A DNA stretch of 64,000 bases, taken from Saprospiraceae bacterium. GTDB taxonomy: Bacteria; Bacteroidota; Bacteroidia; Chitinophagales; Saprospiraceae. The position numbers and the translations under genes were made by a program. This document shows, piece after piece, positions 34,312 through 45,047 of this stretch. The DNA is taken from NCBI GenBank assembly GCA_019187365.1, contig JABARE010000051.1, positions 54,592 through 118,591 of the forward strand, read 5' to 3'. Below the pieces are notes generated by a model. It was not told the origin of the DNA. It worked only from the letters and a program-made list of their open reading frames with translations, and did no database searches. Positions within the stretch are counted from its first letter, which is position 1. The number at the start of each line of letters is the position of its first letter.

Positions 34312-37300
34312 ATGAGTTGGATCAAAGACATCATATCGCCGAAGACCCGCAAGTGGGAAGAATTCTACCGCAACCGCTTCCAGCACGACCGCATCGTGCG
34401 AAGCACCCACGGGGTCAACTGCACGGGAGGTTGTTCCTGGCAGATCCACGTCAAAGACGGGATCGTCGTCTGGGAAACACAGCAACTCGATTACCCTCTG
34501 CTTGAAAATACCCTGCCACCCTATGAACCTCGGGGTTGCCAGCGGGGTATTTCGTATTCCTGGTACTTGTACAGCCCGCTTCGCATCAAGTATCCTTTGA
34601 TCCGCGGTACTTTGTTGGATCTGTTTCGCGAGGAGAAGGTTAAGATGGGTGGAGATCCGCTCAAAGCATGGGAATCGCTGCAGGCAAACAACGAATTGCG
34701 CCGTCGCTACCAGAAGGCACGCGGCAAGGGCGGCTTCCGGCGTGCAAGCTGGGACGAAGTGCTCGAGATCATTGCTGCTGCCAACATTTACACGGCTAAA
34801 AAATATGGTCCCGACCGCGTTGCGGGATTTTCACCCATTCCGGCCATGTCGATGCTTAGCTATGCTGCCGGTGCGCGTTTCCTTCAGCTCTTCGGCGGTT
34901 TCAACCTGAGCTTTTACGACTGGTATTGCGACCTGCCCACCCACTTCCCTGAAATGTGGGGCGAGCAAACGGACGTTTGCGAAAGTGCTGACTGGTACAA
35001 TTCCAAATTCATCGCCGATATGGGTGCCTGCCTCAATATGACGCGTACCCCGGATTGTCACTTTTTTGCTGAATCCCGCCACAACGGTACCAAGGCGGTG
35101 GTCTTTTCTCCCGATTTCAGCCAGGTGTGCAAATACGCCGACCAGTGGGTGCCACTTCATCCTGGATCGGACAATGCTTTCTGGATGGCGGTAACACAGG
35201 TCATCCTGAAGGAATTCCACCACGAAAAGCAGACTCCTTACTTCATTGAATACACCAAGAAGTACACTGACAGTCCTTTCCTCATTAAACTCGAAAAAGA
35301 AGGCGACCACTACATTCCCGGCAGACTGGTCCGCGCCAACGAGATCAGCCGATGGAAAGACATCGAAAACGGCGACTGGAAATTCCTAAACTTCGACGCG
35401 AAGACCGGCGACCTCGTCGTGCCTAAAGGAACAATGGGCTACCGTTGGGATAAGGCAGGCGGAAAATGGAACATGAAATACGAGTGCGGCGAAACCGACA
35501 AGAACTTCGATCCCGTGCTTACAACCCTAAACGCGAACGATGGCGTCTTGCAGACGGAATTCGTGGAATATGGGCTCGACAATAAATTTCTTCGCGGTGT
35601 ACCCGTCAAATACCTCGACACGGTCAATGGAAAAATACCGGTGGCCACCATCTACGATGTACTCATGGGCCAGTACGGTGTTGACCGCGGTCTGGAAGGA
35701 CAGTATCCGAAGGATTACACGGATAAAGACGCTTCTTACACACCTGCATGGCAGGAAATCTTTTCAGGAATCGATTCAAAAACCGTGTTGCAGTTTGCCC
35801 GCGAATGGGGCAATACTGCGGAGACGACCAAAGGCAAATGCATGGTCATCATCGGTGCAGGCATCAACCACTGGTATCACGCCAACCTGATCTATCGTTC
35901 TGCTGCCATGACGCTGGCCCTCACAGGCTGCTTCGGCATCAACGGTGGCGGCATGAACCACTACGTTGGCCAGGAAAAACTGGCTCCGGTGGATTCCTGG
36001 GGCGCCATCACTTTTGCCAAGGACTGGGTTCCCACGGCTCGGCTTCAGCAGGCCCCGCTCTGGCACTATATCAATACCTGCCAGTACCGCTACGATGGTC
36101 GCCATTCCCACTACAACGCGGTCCCGAAAAACGAAATGACCGACCGCCATACGGCCGATACGATTTTCCAGGCTGTCCGGAACGGATGGATGCCATTTTA
36201 TCCCCAATTCAACAAGAACCCGCTGGAGCAGGTTCGCGAAGCCCAGGCCAACGGAGCAAACACAAACGAAGAGATCGTCAACTTCACTGTTTCCCAGTTG
36301 AAGGAACGCAAACTAAAGTTTTCCGTTGGCGATCCGGATGCTCCTGAGAATTTTCCACGCGTTTGGTTCATCTGGCGCGGCAACGCCATCCACGGCAGTA
36401 TGAAGGGTACCGAATACGCCCTCAAGCATTACCTTGGAACGCACAGCAACGTGATCGCACGCGATGCGTCTGAACATACCGACGAAGTGGTTTGGCACGA
36501 AGTGGCTCCGGAAGGAAAAATGGATCTCGTTGTCGACCTCAACTTCCGCATGGACTCGTCGGCATTGTATTCCGACATCGTCCTTCCTGCTGCAAGCTGG
36601 TACGAAAAAACCGACCTTAACAGTACAGACTTACACTCGTTCATACACCCTCTCGGCCAGGCAGTCGCACCGGTGTGGGAAGCGAAAACCGACTGGGATA
36701 TTTTCAAGCACATCTCCCTGGCTACGAGCGAAATGGCCAAAATCCATTTCCCCGGTACGCACAAGGACATTGTGATGACGCCGCTTTCGCACGATGCCGT
36801 TGACGAAATTTCTCAACCCGTAATGCGCGACTGGTACAAAGGCGAATGCGAACCCGTGCCGGGAAAGAGCATGCCGAAACTAACAGTTGTCGAGCGCGAT
36901 TATACCCAGCTATATGAGAAATTCATCACCCTCGGAGAAGGCATTCGCGAGAAGGGGCTCGGTGCTCACGGTAACCATTACTTCTGCAAAGAGGAGTACG
37001 ATGAAATGTGTACATCGTATCACTTCCCCAAGCGCGACTACAACGGGAAAACCCTGCCTTCAATTCAGGAGGATGAGTGGGCAGCAAACGCCGTTTTGCA
37101 CCTCTCGACTCTCACCAATGGCAAGTTGAACGTCGATGCTTATAAGAATATGGAGAAGAAGACGGGACTTGCGCTTGCAGATCTCGGAGAGGGCAGCAAA
37201 GACGTTAAACTGCGCTACCAGGACCTTGCAGCCCAACCACGCCGCTACAACACGTCGCCGCTGTGGTCCGGTCTGATGAACGACGGAAGAGCTTACAGCG

Positions 37301-37929
37301 CATACACCTACAACGTGGAGCGTCTGGTTCCGTGGAGAACGCTTACCGGAAGACAACATTTCTACCTGGATCACGAAATGTATATTGCCTACGGCGAACA
37401 CCTGCCCACGTATAAACCGGCTCCGCGTCCGGAAGTCTACGGTGACCTCCGGGAGACCTGGAAAAACGGGAAGGCGCTTGCGCTCAACTACCTCACGCCT
37501 CACGGAAAATGGCACATCCACTCCACATACATGGAGAACCTCCGCATGCTCACGCTGTCGCGAGGTTGTGAACCTTGCTGGCTCAGCGAGCGAGATGCTG
37601 AAAAACTTGGCATAAAGGACAACGACTGGGTTGAAGTGCACAACGACCATGGCGTATATGTAACAAGGGCTGTCGTCAGCAGCAGGATCGCCCCGGGTAG
37701 CTGCATCGTTTACCACGTTCCCGAACGAACGGTAGGTATTCCCAAGTCGCAGTTGCGCGGGAACCGCAGAGGCGGCGGACACAACAGCGTTACGCGCACT
37801 CACCTCAAACCGAATTACCTGTGCGGTGGTTACGGCCAGTTTTCTTATCACTTCAATTACTGGGGGCCCATTGCTCCGCAACGCGATACCCACGTTGTAG
37901 TGAAAAAAATGGAAAAACTTGTTTGGTAA
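34312..37929 (+). CDS. narG: Respiratory nitrate reductase alpha subunit
   Basis: 1205-aa catalytic subunit holding bis-MGD and the FS0 [4Fe-4S] cluster. His33-x3-Cys37-x3-Cys41 with Cys76 matches the unusual His/Cys ligation of NarG (H49, C53, C57, C92 in E. coli), and Asp203 in [10 protein letters not shown] matches the Mo-ligand Asp222. Close agreement with E. coli NarG runs to the C-terminus (for example [13 protein letters not shown] and LIPWRTL-like [10 protein letters not shown]). No Tat or Sec signal is present, so it faces the cytoplasm like canonical NarG and unlike the periplasm-facing NarG of archaea and some other groups. Nitrate is reduced to nitrite with quinol electrons via NarH and NarI. 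Confidence 0.97.
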   Translation: MSWIKDIISPKTRKWEEFYRNRFQHDRIVRSTHGVNCTGGCSWQIHVKDGIVVWETQQLDYPLLENTLPPYEPRGCQRGISYSWYLYSPLRIKYPLIRGTLLDLFREEKVKMGGDPLKAWESLQANNELRRRYQKARGKGGFRRASWDEVLEIIAAANIYTAKKYGPDRVAGFSPIPAMSMLSYAAGARFLQLFGGFNLSFYDWYCDLPTHFPEMWGEQTDVCESADWYNSKFIADMGACLNMTRTPDCHFFAESRHNGTKAVVFSPDFSQVCKYADQWVPLHPGSDNAFWMAVTQVILKEFHHEKQTPYFIEYTKKYTDSPFLIKLEKEGDHYIPGRLVRANEISRWKDIENGDWKFLNFDAKTGDLVVPKGTMGYRWDKAGGKWNMKYECGETDKNFDPVLTTLNANDGVLQTEFVEYGLDNKFLRGVPVKYLDTVNGKIPVATIYDVLMGQYGVDRGLEGQYPKDYTDKDASYTPAWQEIFSGIDSKTVLQFAREWGNTAETTKGKCMVIIGAGINHWYHANLIYRSAAMTLALTGCFGINGGGMNHYVGQEKLAPVDSWGAITFAKDWVPTARLQQAPLWHYINTCQYRYDGRHSHYNAVPKNEMTDRHTADTIFQAVRNGWMPFYPQFNKNPLEQVREAQANGANTNEEIVNFTVSQLKERKLKFSVGDPDAPENFPRVWFIWRGNAIHGSMKGTEYALKHYLGTHSNVIARDASEHTDEVVWHEVAPEGKMDLVVDLNFRMDSSALYSDIVLPAASWYEKTDLNSTDLHSFIHPLGQAVAPVWEAKTDWDIFKHISLATSEMAKIHFPGTHKDIVMTPLSHDAVDEISQPVMRDWYKGECEPVPGKSMPKLTVVERDYTQLYEKFITLGEGIREKGLGAHGNHYFCKEEYDEMCTSYHFPKRDYNGKTLPSIQEDEWAANAVLHLSTLTNGKLNVDAYKNMEKKTGLALADLGEGSKDVKLRYQDLAAQPRRYNTSPLWSGLMNDGRAYSAYTYNVERLVPWRTLTGRQHFYLDHEMYIAYGEHLPTYKPAPRPEVYGDLRETWKNGKALALNYLTPHGKWHIHSTYMENLRMLTLSRGCEPCWLSERDAEKLGIKDNDWVEVHNDHGVYVTRAVVSSRIAPGSCIVYHVPERTVGIPKSQLRGNRRGGGHNSVTRTHLKPNYLCGGYGQFSYHFNYWGPIAPQRDTHVVVKKMEKLVW

Positions 37930-37999
37930 GCAGGCGCAGAAATGAATGCATCACTTTTAATAATAGCAACGGCGCACAGCTGAAAAAATTTAAACGATT

Positions 38000-39550
38000 A
38001 TGGAAGTTCGTTCTCAAATTTCAATGGTGTTCCATCTCGACAAATGCATCGGATGTCACACCTGCTCCATAGCCTGTAAAAACATCTGGACCGACCGCAA
38101 GGGTGCAGAGTACATGTGGTGGAATAACGTCGAGACAAAACCGGGTACCGGCTATCCTACTCGCTGGGAAGACCAGGGCATTTATAAGGGTGGCTGGGAA
38201 AAGAACAACGGAAGCATCGTACTCCGGGGCGCCGGCAAAAGGAGGGGCTTGACGAATATCTTCTACAACCCCAACCTCCCGGTGATCGACGACTACTACG
38301 AGCCGTTTACCTATAAGTACCTCGACCTGATCGAATCGCCCGAGGGCGACGACCAGCCCACAGCACGTCCGATCTCGCTGATTACCGGCGAACCGATCGA
38401 CATCAAAATGGGCCCAAACTGGGATGACGACCTCAGCGGAACGCCCGACTATGCACGCAACGACCCCAATATGGAGGGGCTGTCGCAGGCAGAGCAGGAG
38501 GTGATGTTCCAGCTTGAGCGCATGGCATTCTTCTACCTGCCCAGGATCTGCAATCATTGCCTCAATCCGGCTTGTGTGGCCTCTTGTCCGTCAGGAGCCA
38601 TATACAAGCGTGGAGAAGACGGCGTTGTGCTGATCAACCAGGAGGTTTGCCGCGCATGGAGAATGTGCGTCACGGCATGCCCTTATAAAAAATCCTACTA
38701 CAACTGGTTTACCGGAAAATCGGAGAAATGCATTCTGTGTTTTCCAAGGCTTGAGGCCGGACTTGCTCCCGCCTGCATGCATTCCTGTGTCGGACGGATA
38801 CGCTACCTCGGCGTCATGCTTTACGATGCCTCTAAAATCCAGTCAGCAGCAAGCGCAAATACGGAAAGCCTCATACAGCAGCAGCTTGACATGATCCTCG
38901 ATCCATTTGATAAAAATGTGATCCGCGCTGCCAAGATGAACGGCATCGCCGATTCAACCATTCACGCTGCACAATTTTCACCGGTTTACAAGTATGTGAA
39001 GAAATGGAAGATTGCACTTCCGCTGCATGCTGAATTCCGCACACTGCCCATGCTGTTTTATGTACCGCCACTGCTTCCGGTTATGGCTACCGTAAAGCAG
39101 GTCGACAATACCCAGCAGTCGGAAAAAATGAACCCAATGGCAAAATATTGGGACGACAACTGGCTGTACGACACCAGTACGAAAGATCTTTGGGGAACCC
39201 TCGACCAGGTGCGCTTTCCCTTGAAATATCTTGCCAATATGCTGAGCGCAGGCAATGAAGAGTACATCAAAGACAAATGGAAAAAGCTGATGGCCGTTCG
39301 CATCTACCGGCGTCAGGTAACGGTAGGTGATGTCAGCGTCGAAAAGGCGGACCAGGTATTGCAGGATTGCGGACTGAGCCGCGAAGACGCAGAGGGCATC
39401 TTTTACCTCACCGCACTTGCACGTTTCGAAGACCGCTTCGTCATTCCTCCGGCACATCGCGAACAAGCCATTGAATTGATGGATTTCACCGGAGACGCTA
39501 AGGGAGAAGTGGGCTTCGGCATCAAGAACCCGATACGCCGCGGCAATTGA
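38000..39550 (+). CDS. narH: Respiratory nitrate reductase beta subunit
   Basis: 516-aa electron-transfer subunit with four Fe-S clusters. Cys groups: DKCIGCHTCSIACKN, CNHCLNPACVASCPSGA, CRAWRMCVTACPYKK (Trp in the site of the [3Fe-4S] cluster) and KCILCFPRLEAGLAPACMHSCVGR. It relays electrons from NarI haem b to NarG. It lies 70 bases after narG and is followed by narJ and narI in the standard order. Confidence 0.97.
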   Translation: MEVRSQISMVFHLDKCIGCHTCSIACKNIWTDRKGAEYMWWNNVETKPGTGYPTRWEDQGIYKGGWEKNNGSIVLRGAGKRRGLTNIFYNPNLPVIDDYYEPFTYKYLDLIESPEGDDQPTARPISLITGEPIDIKMGPNWDDDLSGTPDYARNDPNMEGLSQAEQEVMFQLERMAFFYLPRICNHCLNPACVASCPSGAIYKRGEDGVVLINQEVCRAWRMCVTACPYKKSYYNWFTGKSEKCILCFPRLEAGLAPACMHSCVGRIRYLGVMLYDASKIQSAASANTESLIQQQLDMILDPFDKNVIRAAKMNGIADSTIHAAQFSPVYKYVKKWKIALPLHAEFRTLPMLFYVPPLLPVMATVKQVDNTQQSEKMNPMAKYWDDNWLYDTSTKDLWGTLDQVRFPLKYLANMLSAGNEEYIKDKWKKLMAVRIYRRQVTVGDVSVEKADQVLQDCGLSREDAEGIFYLTALARFEDRFVIPPAHREQAIELMDFTGDAKGEVGFGIKNPIRRGN

Positions 39551-39576
39551 TGCATTGCATCGGATGACGCGCTAAA

Positions 39577-40368
39577 ATGGAAATCATGCCAAACGATACA
39601 GCAATTAATATTCAATCCAATCCTCCGATGAGCGCGGGACTGGCTACGGATTACGCCCTTTTCGCGGAGTTATTTACCTATCCGGCAAACGAGCAGAGCT
39701 ACAGCCGGATCCGTGAGGCCTATGCGCGCCTGTGTGCGCAGGCACCGGAAATGATGGATCTTTCTGAAGCGTTCGGACAATTCCTGGAAGCGGCTACCAT
39801 GGTTGAATTTCAGGAAGTTTTTCTCCGGACATTCGATGTCCAGGCCATTACGACACTCGACATTGGCTTTACCCTGTTTGGAGAGGATTACAAACGCGGG
39901 CAACTGCTCGTTCACTTGAACCAGGAACACCGCGAAGCCGGGAACGATTGTTTCACTGAATTGTCGGACCACCTTCCCAATATACTTCGCCTGATCCAAC
40001 GTATGGAAAAGGACGAATTGCGCACCGAACTCGTACAGAGTATGCTCATTCCGGTATTGCGCAAAATGATCGGCGAATTTTCGACGGACAAGATGGATAA
40101 AAAGGACGAGGTTTATAAAAAGAATCTCAAAGCTGTCCTCGACTTTTCTCAGCCGTACCGCACTGTATTCAAAAGCCTGCTGCAATCGCTCAACCTGGCG
40201 ATGATCGGAGATTTCGGAGAGGGCGAGACAGCAGAGGAACTCGTCGTTGAAAACTGGAATGCTGACATTCCTTCTGCCTGCGGTATCGGAGGCGGTTGCT
40301 CCTCCTCGCCCGGTACGGGAGACTTCAGCCGGATGATTGAAGATGAAATGAACATTGAAAAAGATTAG
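39577..40368 (+). CDS. narJ: Nitrate reductase assembly chaperone
   Basis: 263-aa NarJ/TorD-family chaperone that guides Mo-cofactor insertion into NarG before membrane attachment. All-helical sequence with YALFAELFTYP near the N-terminus and EFQEVFLRTFDV, followed by GFTLFGEDYKRGQLLVHLNQEHREAG, a typical NarJ region. The C-terminal part contains a Cys/Gly-rich tail (SACGIGGGCSSSPG) not expected in E. coli NarJ. Start ATG 39577 or 39586. Confidence 0.92.
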   Translation: MEIMPNDTAINIQSNPPMSAGLATDYALFAELFTYPANEQSYSRIREAYARLCAQAPEMMDLSEAFGQFLEAATMVEFQEVFLRTFDVQAITTLDIGFTLFGEDYKRGQLLVHLNQEHREAGNDCFTELSDHLPNILRLIQRMEKDELRTELVQSMLIPVLRKMIGEFSTDKMDKKDEVYKKNLKAVLDFSQPYRTVFKSLLQSLNLAMIGDFGEGETAEELVVENWNADIPSACGIGGGCSSSPGTGDFSRMIEDEMNIEKD

Positions 40369-40382
40369 TAAAATTCTTCACC

Positions 40383-41111
40383 ATGAATGCATTTGACAAT
40401 TTTACCCTGATCGCATTACCGTATATAGCCCTTGCGGTTTTTCTGGTGGGGTCCATTTATCGATACACCTATCGCGGATTCCAGGTGTCTTCCCTTTCAT
40501 CGCAATTCCTCGAAGGAAGAAGACTGTTTTATGGATCGGTACCCTTCCACTGGGGCGTGCTTTTCCTGTTTTGCGGACACCTCATTGCTTTTTGCTTTCC
40601 AAACAGCGTCCTTGCATGGAACAGCCAGCCCGTTCGCCTGATGATACTCGAAGTCACGGCATTCATTTTCGGCATCAGCATGCTCATTGGTCTGATCAAC
40701 CTGTTCATCCGTCGCTACACGACTCCGCGACTGAAATTTGTGACCAACCAAATGGACTTTGTGCTCTATGTTGTCCTCATCACCCAGACCTTTCTGGGGT
40801 TGTGGATTGCCTATAATTTCCGCTGGGGATCCTCCTGGTTCTCCTCGCTCCTCACCCCTTACCTCTATTCCATTTTTAAGTTTCAGCCCGAAATTTCCGG
40901 TATTGTACCGCTGCCATGGACGGTCAAGCTCCACATCATCTTTGCATTTCTCATCATAGGATTGATCCCCTTCTCGAGGATGATCCACTTCCTGGTGCCT
41001 CCGATCGATTACATCTGGCGCCCCTTCCAGCAGGTAATGTGGAACTGGAACCGCAAAAAGGTGAGAAGTCCGGGTGCCGAATGGTCGGTGCACCGGCCTA
41101 AAAATAACTGA
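40383..41111 (+). CDS. narI: Respiratory nitrate reductase gamma subunit (cytochrome b)
   Basis: 242-aa integral membrane cytochrome with five TM segments. The four haem-ligating histidines fall at His56, His66, His184 and His202, with spacings of 10 and 18 identical to E. coli NarI (56, 66, 187, 205, from memory). It oxidises quinol at the periplasmic side and passes electrons to NarH. Three bases separate it from a small membrane-protein gene. Confidence 0.96.
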   Translation: MNAFDNFTLIALPYIALAVFLVGSIYRYTYRGFQVSSLSSQFLEGRRLFYGSVPFHWGVLFLFCGHLIAFCFPNSVLAWNSQPVRLMILEVTAFIFGISMLIGLINLFIRRYTTPRLKFVTNQMDFVLYVVLITQTFLGLWIAYNFRWGSSWFSSLLTPYLYSIFKFQPEISGIVPLPWTVKLHIIFAFLIIGLIPFSRMIHFLVPPIDYIWRPFQQVMWNWNRKKVRSPGAEWSVHRPKNN

Positions 41112-41114
41112 GCC

Positions 41115-41576
41115 ATGTTCCTGGCGATCGTCGCGGACGACGAACTGTTGGTCAGCCAGATCGTAAAAAGTCTATTGTTACTGATCCTGACAACGGGATT
41201 GGTTTTTAATCTCTTCCGCCTCTATACCCACCGCACCAGACCCCGCCAATTGGTCAGCCTGGTATTGGTAGTTCTGATCGCGGTCGTTGGCTATTTCCTG
41301 GTAAACGCCTTCCGGGTCGACCACGCGCTGTTGAACCAGGCAGTTTACGCCGATGGGGTGACGACTGCCTACTGCTCCGTGTTTGGCCGTGGCGAAGGCA
41401 TCGAATTTGAATATGAATGGGAAGGTGTGCGGTACCGTGCTTGCAGCAGCTACCATCCGATAGCTCGCACCGCACTGCTGGTTCCTGGTGGAACCTTTAA
41501 GGTCCGCCTGAGTCCGAAGTTTCCCGGCAAAGGGAGAATGAATTTCAAAATGCCGGTTGAACCGCCTATAGAGTAA
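41115..41576 (+). CDS. Small membrane protein of unknown function in nar operon
   Basis: 153 aa, not recognised. Two predicted TM segments (about 12-34, SQIVKSLLLLILTTGLVFNLF; about 47-66, LVSLVLVVLIAVVGYFLV) precede a probably exported domain of about 80 residues with two cysteines (AYCSVFG and YRACSSYHP), a Glu/Tyr/Trp-rich strand (GIEFEYEWEGVRY) and a basic C-terminus. It starts 3 bases after narI and ends 20 bases before the carbonic anhydrase gene, so it is co-transcribed with narGHJI. It may be an accessory subunit or assembly factor. Confidence 0.75.
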   Translation: MFLAIVADDELLVSQIVKSLLLLILTTGLVFNLFRLYTHRTRPRQLVSLVLVVLIAVVGYFLVNAFRVDHALLNQAVYADGVTTAYCSVFGRGEGIEFEYEWEGVRYRACSSYHPIARTALLVPGGTFKVRLSPKFPGKGRMNFKMPVEPPIE

Positions 41577-41596
41577 CTTCGCAGTAAAAGCAGTTT

Positions 41597-42259
41597 ATGG
41601 AAAGGAGCTATACGAAGTTACTCGAAAACAACCAAAATTGGGCTTTGGAACGCAAAGCTGCTGATCCCGAGTATTTTAGCAGACTTGCTACCGGGCAATC
41701 GCCGGAATACCTTTGGATTGGATGCTCCGACAGCAGAGTCCCCGTCAGCGAAGTCACACGTACCCAGCCGGGTGAGATTTTCGTCCATCGCAACATCGCT
41801 AACGTGGTCATCCAAACCGACATGAACCTGCTTAGCGTACTGTACTATGCGGTAGACATTCTCGAAATTAAGCACGTAATCATTTGCGGGCACTATGGCT
41901 GTGGAGGAGTTTCGGCAGCCATGGAGAATACCGATTACGGATTTGTAAACAACTGGCTCCGCAGCATTAAGGAAGTCTATGCTAAATACCGCGAAGAACT
42001 TGAAGCAATTGCCGACCTCGATGTGCGCGAGCGAAGGCTTGTGGAATTGAATACCATTGAGCAGGCGCGAAACCTGGCCAAGACCCGGATTGCGCAACGC
42101 GCCTGGATCAAGGGAGAGCTTTCTATCCACCCATGGATCTTCGATTGCAGTACCGGCCTGATCCGGCAACTGACGAACATCATCAATTCAGTGGATGTGG
42201 TAGATCCTGTATTCCGTTATAAACTCGAAATAGACAATCTCATCCCAACCAACAGTTGA
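41597..42259 (+). CDS. can: Beta-class carbonic anhydrase
   Basis: 220-aa beta-carbonic anhydrase interconverting CO2 and bicarbonate. Zinc ligands Cys43 (CSDSR, with Asp45/Arg47 dyad), His99 and Cys102 (CGHYGCGGV) are all present. Cytoplasmic, no signal peptide. It lies between the nar genes and narK. Carbonic anhydrases are common beside SulP or nitrate transport genes, but no clear functional reason for this linkage can be read from the sequence. Confidence 0.93.
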   Translation: MERSYTKLLENNQNWALERKAADPEYFSRLATGQSPEYLWIGCSDSRVPVSEVTRTQPGEIFVHRNIANVVIQTDMNLLSVLYYAVDILEIKHVIICGHYGCGGVSAAMENTDYGFVNNWLRSIKEVYAKYREELEAIADLDVRERRLVELNTIEQARNLAKTRIAQRAWIKGELSIHPWIFDCSTGLIRQLTNIINSVDVVDPVFRYKLEIDNLIPTNS

Positions 42260-42284
42260 ACCTTCTTCAAAGCAAATGTGAACC

Positions 42285-43799
42285 ATGTCGACACCTACAA
42301 CTTCTCTCGCGAACCGCATCCTCTTGCTCAATATCCTTGCATTCACCGTTTGCTTTGCAGCGTGGATGATCAACGGTGTACTGGTAACCTACCTGGTAGA
42401 CAACGGTGTGTTCAAATGGTCCGTGGTTGAAGTGGGTTTCCTGCTTGGTGTGCCGGTACTTGTTGGAGCCATTGCCAGATTGCCCGTGGGAATCCTGACC
42501 GATCGCTACGGCGGAAGATGGGTCATGACCGTTTTGCTGGTGGTGTCGGCCATTCCACTCTTCATGTTGTCGGGTGCCAACAGTTATTCGGGATTCTTAG
42601 GACTCAGTTTCGTATTTGGTTTGGCGGGAAGCACGTTTGCCACCGGTGTCGCGTACACAAGTTTGTGGTTTCCGAAAGAAAAGCAGGGAACAGCACTGGG
42701 CATCTTTGGTGCAGGCAACATCGGCGCCTCCATGACTACACTTTTTGCACCTACCATACTCAATAAGCTTACGCACAATGGAACCCAACTCGAGGGTTGG
42801 AGAACCCTTCCTCAATTGTATGCAGTCCTGTTGCTAATCATGGCCGTCGCTTTCTTTCTCGGCACCCAGAACAAAAAACCAACAGAGAGCAAAACCATGA
42901 GCCAGCGACTTGCGCCGCTTAAAGAAATGCGGGTGTGGCGATTCGGCCTTTACTACTTCTTTGTGTTTGGTAGCTTCGTTGCGCTGGCACAATGGCTCAT
43001 TCCCTATTATGTAAACGTATATACCATGTCCATTGTCAGTGCGGGTTTTATGGCTACTGCGTTCAGCCTGCCGGCAGGACTCGTTCGCATCGGTGGAGGT
43101 CTTCTCGCCGACAAATTCGGGGCCAGAATCCTTCTGCTGTGGGTATTTGGCGTTTGCATCGTCTGCCTGTTCTTTCTGTTCCCGCCGCGCATGGAGATCA
43201 TGGCACCTGGCGAAGGTATTACTGCAAAAGGTGCCGGTATCGTAAAGGATGTTCAGCCCGATGGCATCCTCATCGACGATGTTCAGTATGCACTGCAACA
43301 GAGAGGTGGTGAAGGATCAGAGGCGGTCATATCATTTGGTATAAAGAAGGACAGAGAGAGTTTTCTGCTTCTGCCCAACGCCTCATTCTGGCATGAAGCA
43401 CAGGTGGAACCAGGCGACAGCATCAGCAAAGGGCAACTGATCGCAAAAGGCGCCACCCACATATATTTTCAGGCCAACAAGTGGATCTTCTCCGCCCTTG
43501 TATTCATCATCGGGATCATGATGGGCATCGGAAGCGCATCTGTTTTTAAACACATATCGGATTACTATCCCGCCAACATCGGTACAGTGGGTGGCATCGT
43601 TGGAGTACTTGGTGGACTCGGTGGTTTCTTTTGCCCAATTATCTTTGGTTACCTTTTGAAACTAACGGGTGTATGGACTTCTTGCTGGATGTTTCTTGCG
43701 GTAGTGGCTTTATTCTGCATCGTCTTCCAGCGAATTGCCATCAAGGCCGTCATTCAGGCGGAAGCCGAACGCCAGCGAACACCCGGGGCTCTGTTGTAG
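42285..43799 (+). CDS. narK: Nitrate/nitrite transporter (MFS, NarK family) with periplasmic insert
   Basis: 504-aa major facilitator protein with 12 TM segments. It shows the MFS loop motif GILTDRYGGRW and NarK-type glycine-rich signatures (TALGIFGAGNIGASMTTLFAP and IVGVLGGLGGFFCPIIFG). It should import nitrate and/or exchange it for nitrite. Between predicted TM9 and TM10, about residues 300-400, lies an insertion of roughly 95 residues that would face the periplasm. It contains VEPGDSISKGQLIAKGA, resembling the turn of biotinyl/lipoyl or barrel-sandwich hybrid domains but lacking the modifiable Lys motif. I am not aware that such an insert is standard in NarK. Confidence 0.9.
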   Translation: MSTPTTSLANRILLLNILAFTVCFAAWMINGVLVTYLVDNGVFKWSVVEVGFLLGVPVLVGAIARLPVGILTDRYGGRWVMTVLLVVSAIPLFMLSGANSYSGFLGLSFVFGLAGSTFATGVAYTSLWFPKEKQGTALGIFGAGNIGASMTTLFAPTILNKLTHNGTQLEGWRTLPQLYAVLLLIMAVAFFLGTQNKKPTESKTMSQRLAPLKEMRVWRFGLYYFFVFGSFVALAQWLIPYYVNVYTMSIVSAGFMATAFSLPAGLVRIGGGLLADKFGARILLLWVFGVCIVCLFFLFPPRMEIMAPGEGITAKGAGIVKDVQPDGILIDDVQYALQQRGGEGSEAVISFGIKKDRESFLLLPNASFWHEAQVEPGDSISKGQLIAKGATHIYFQANKWIFSALVFIIGIMMGIGSASVFKHISDYYPANIGTVGGIVGVLGGLGGFFCPIIFGYLLKLTGVWTSCWMFLAVVALFCIVFQRIAIKAVIQAEAERQRTPGALL

Positions 43800-43820
43800 C
43801 CCTCAAAAGCAAACCCCTCC

Positions 43821-44924
43821 ATGCAAACTGACCCATCCGCAAAGACCACTACAGATAACAGACCGGTTTCAACCGTCGCATGGAGCAATGCGCGAAATAT
43901 GGTGGCCGGCCTCTCTCCCTCCTATTTTGCAATGGTGATGGCCACGGGCATCGTTTCAATTGCTGCTTACCTGCAGGGTATGGTCCTTTTTGCAAGGGCA
44001 CTTTTTGTTCTGAATATCCTGCTTTATTGCGTACTCAGCGTCTGCTGGTTCGGCAGGCTGATCGCTTTTTCGCAGCGGTTTTTCCAGGACCTGTTTGACC
44101 ATGCACGTGGCCCCGGATTTTTTACCATCGTTGCTGCTACCTGCGTGCTTGGAACGCAATTTATACTGTTGCTTCAGAATTACCTCGTTGCCGTTGTCCT
44201 CTGGATCATCGCCATTGTACTGTGGCTCATGCTCACCTTTACCATCTTTACAACCTTTACCATAAAGGAAAACAAGCCATCCCTGTCTGAAGGCATCAAC
44301 GGCGCGTGGCTGCTTGCCGTCGTTTCGACGCAGTCTCTGGCTGTACTCAGCGCCAAACTCTCCGGACATTTCGAATCTTATAAACTTATCATCAACTTTT
44401 TTGCATTCTCCATGTGGCTTTGGGGTGGTATGCTATACATCTGGATGATGTCGTTGATATTCTACCGCTATACATTTTTCAAGTTCTCTCCCGGAGATCT
44501 TTCTCCTCCTTACTGGATCAACATGGGAGCTATGGCCATTTCCACCCTTGCGGGAGCGTTGCTCATCATCAACACACCCCATGCCCCGTTTCTTCATTCG
44601 ACTCTTGCGTTTCTCAAGGGATTTACCGTTTTTTATTGGGCGACGGGGTCGTGGTGGATACCCATGTTGTTCATTCTGGCGGCCTGGCGTCACGTGTACA
44701 AAAAATTTCCGTTTGCCTACGACCCACTTTACTGGGGAGCGGTATTCCCGCTGGGAATGTACACGGCATGTACTTATGAAATGGCAGAGGCCATGCAACT
44801 TCAGTTTTTGTTTCCCATTCCCAATTATTTCATTTATGTTGCAATTGCCGCCTGGTGTGCAACGTTTTATGGATTTCTGGGATCCCTGTTTCGCAATATT
44901 CTGAAGAGACAATGCCCACTCTGA
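43821..44924 (+). CDS. TDT/SLAC1-type anion channel or transporter
   Basis: 367-aa membrane protein with about ten TM segments, matching the TehA/SLAC1 (tellurite-resistance/dicarboxylate transporter) family: LSPSYFAMVMATGIVSIA near the N-terminus and WWIPMLFILAAWRH and FPLGMYTACTYEMAEAM near the end. Plant SLAC1 and bacterial TehA conduct small anions, so nitrite or nitrate passage would fit its place after narK, but the substrate is inferred only from the neighbourhood. Confidence 0.85.
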   Translation: MQTDPSAKTTTDNRPVSTVAWSNARNMVAGLSPSYFAMVMATGIVSIAAYLQGMVLFARALFVLNILLYCVLSVCWFGRLIAFSQRFFQDLFDHARGPGFFTIVAATCVLGTQFILLLQNYLVAVVLWIIAIVLWLMLTFTIFTTFTIKENKPSLSEGINGAWLLAVVSTQSLAVLSAKLSGHFESYKLIINFFAFSMWLWGGMLYIWMMSLIFYRYTFFKFSPGDLSPPYWINMGAMAISTLAGALLIINTPHAPFLHSTLAFLKGFTVFYWATGSWWIPMLFILAAWRHVYKKFPFAYDPLYWGAVFPLGMYTACTYEMAEAMQLQFLFPIPNYFIYVAIAAWCATFYGFLGSLFRNILKRQCPL

Positions 44925-45002
44925 ACCTCTTTGCAAGGTTTTGCAAATAAACCAGGCGATTGACCAGAATTGTGTGGGGAAACGAATGTGCTCACCAGAG
45001 CT

Positions 45003-45010
45003 TACCTTTG
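45003..45010 (+). promoter_or_regulatory. Putative -7 element before second hemerythrin gene
   Basis: TACCTTTG followed by C matches TAnnTTTG(C) and lies 37 bases upstream of the ATG at 45048. No clear -33 element. Confidence 0.4.
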
Positions 45011-45047
45011 CGCTTCGAACACCCCCTTATCACAATCAGGACTTGTC

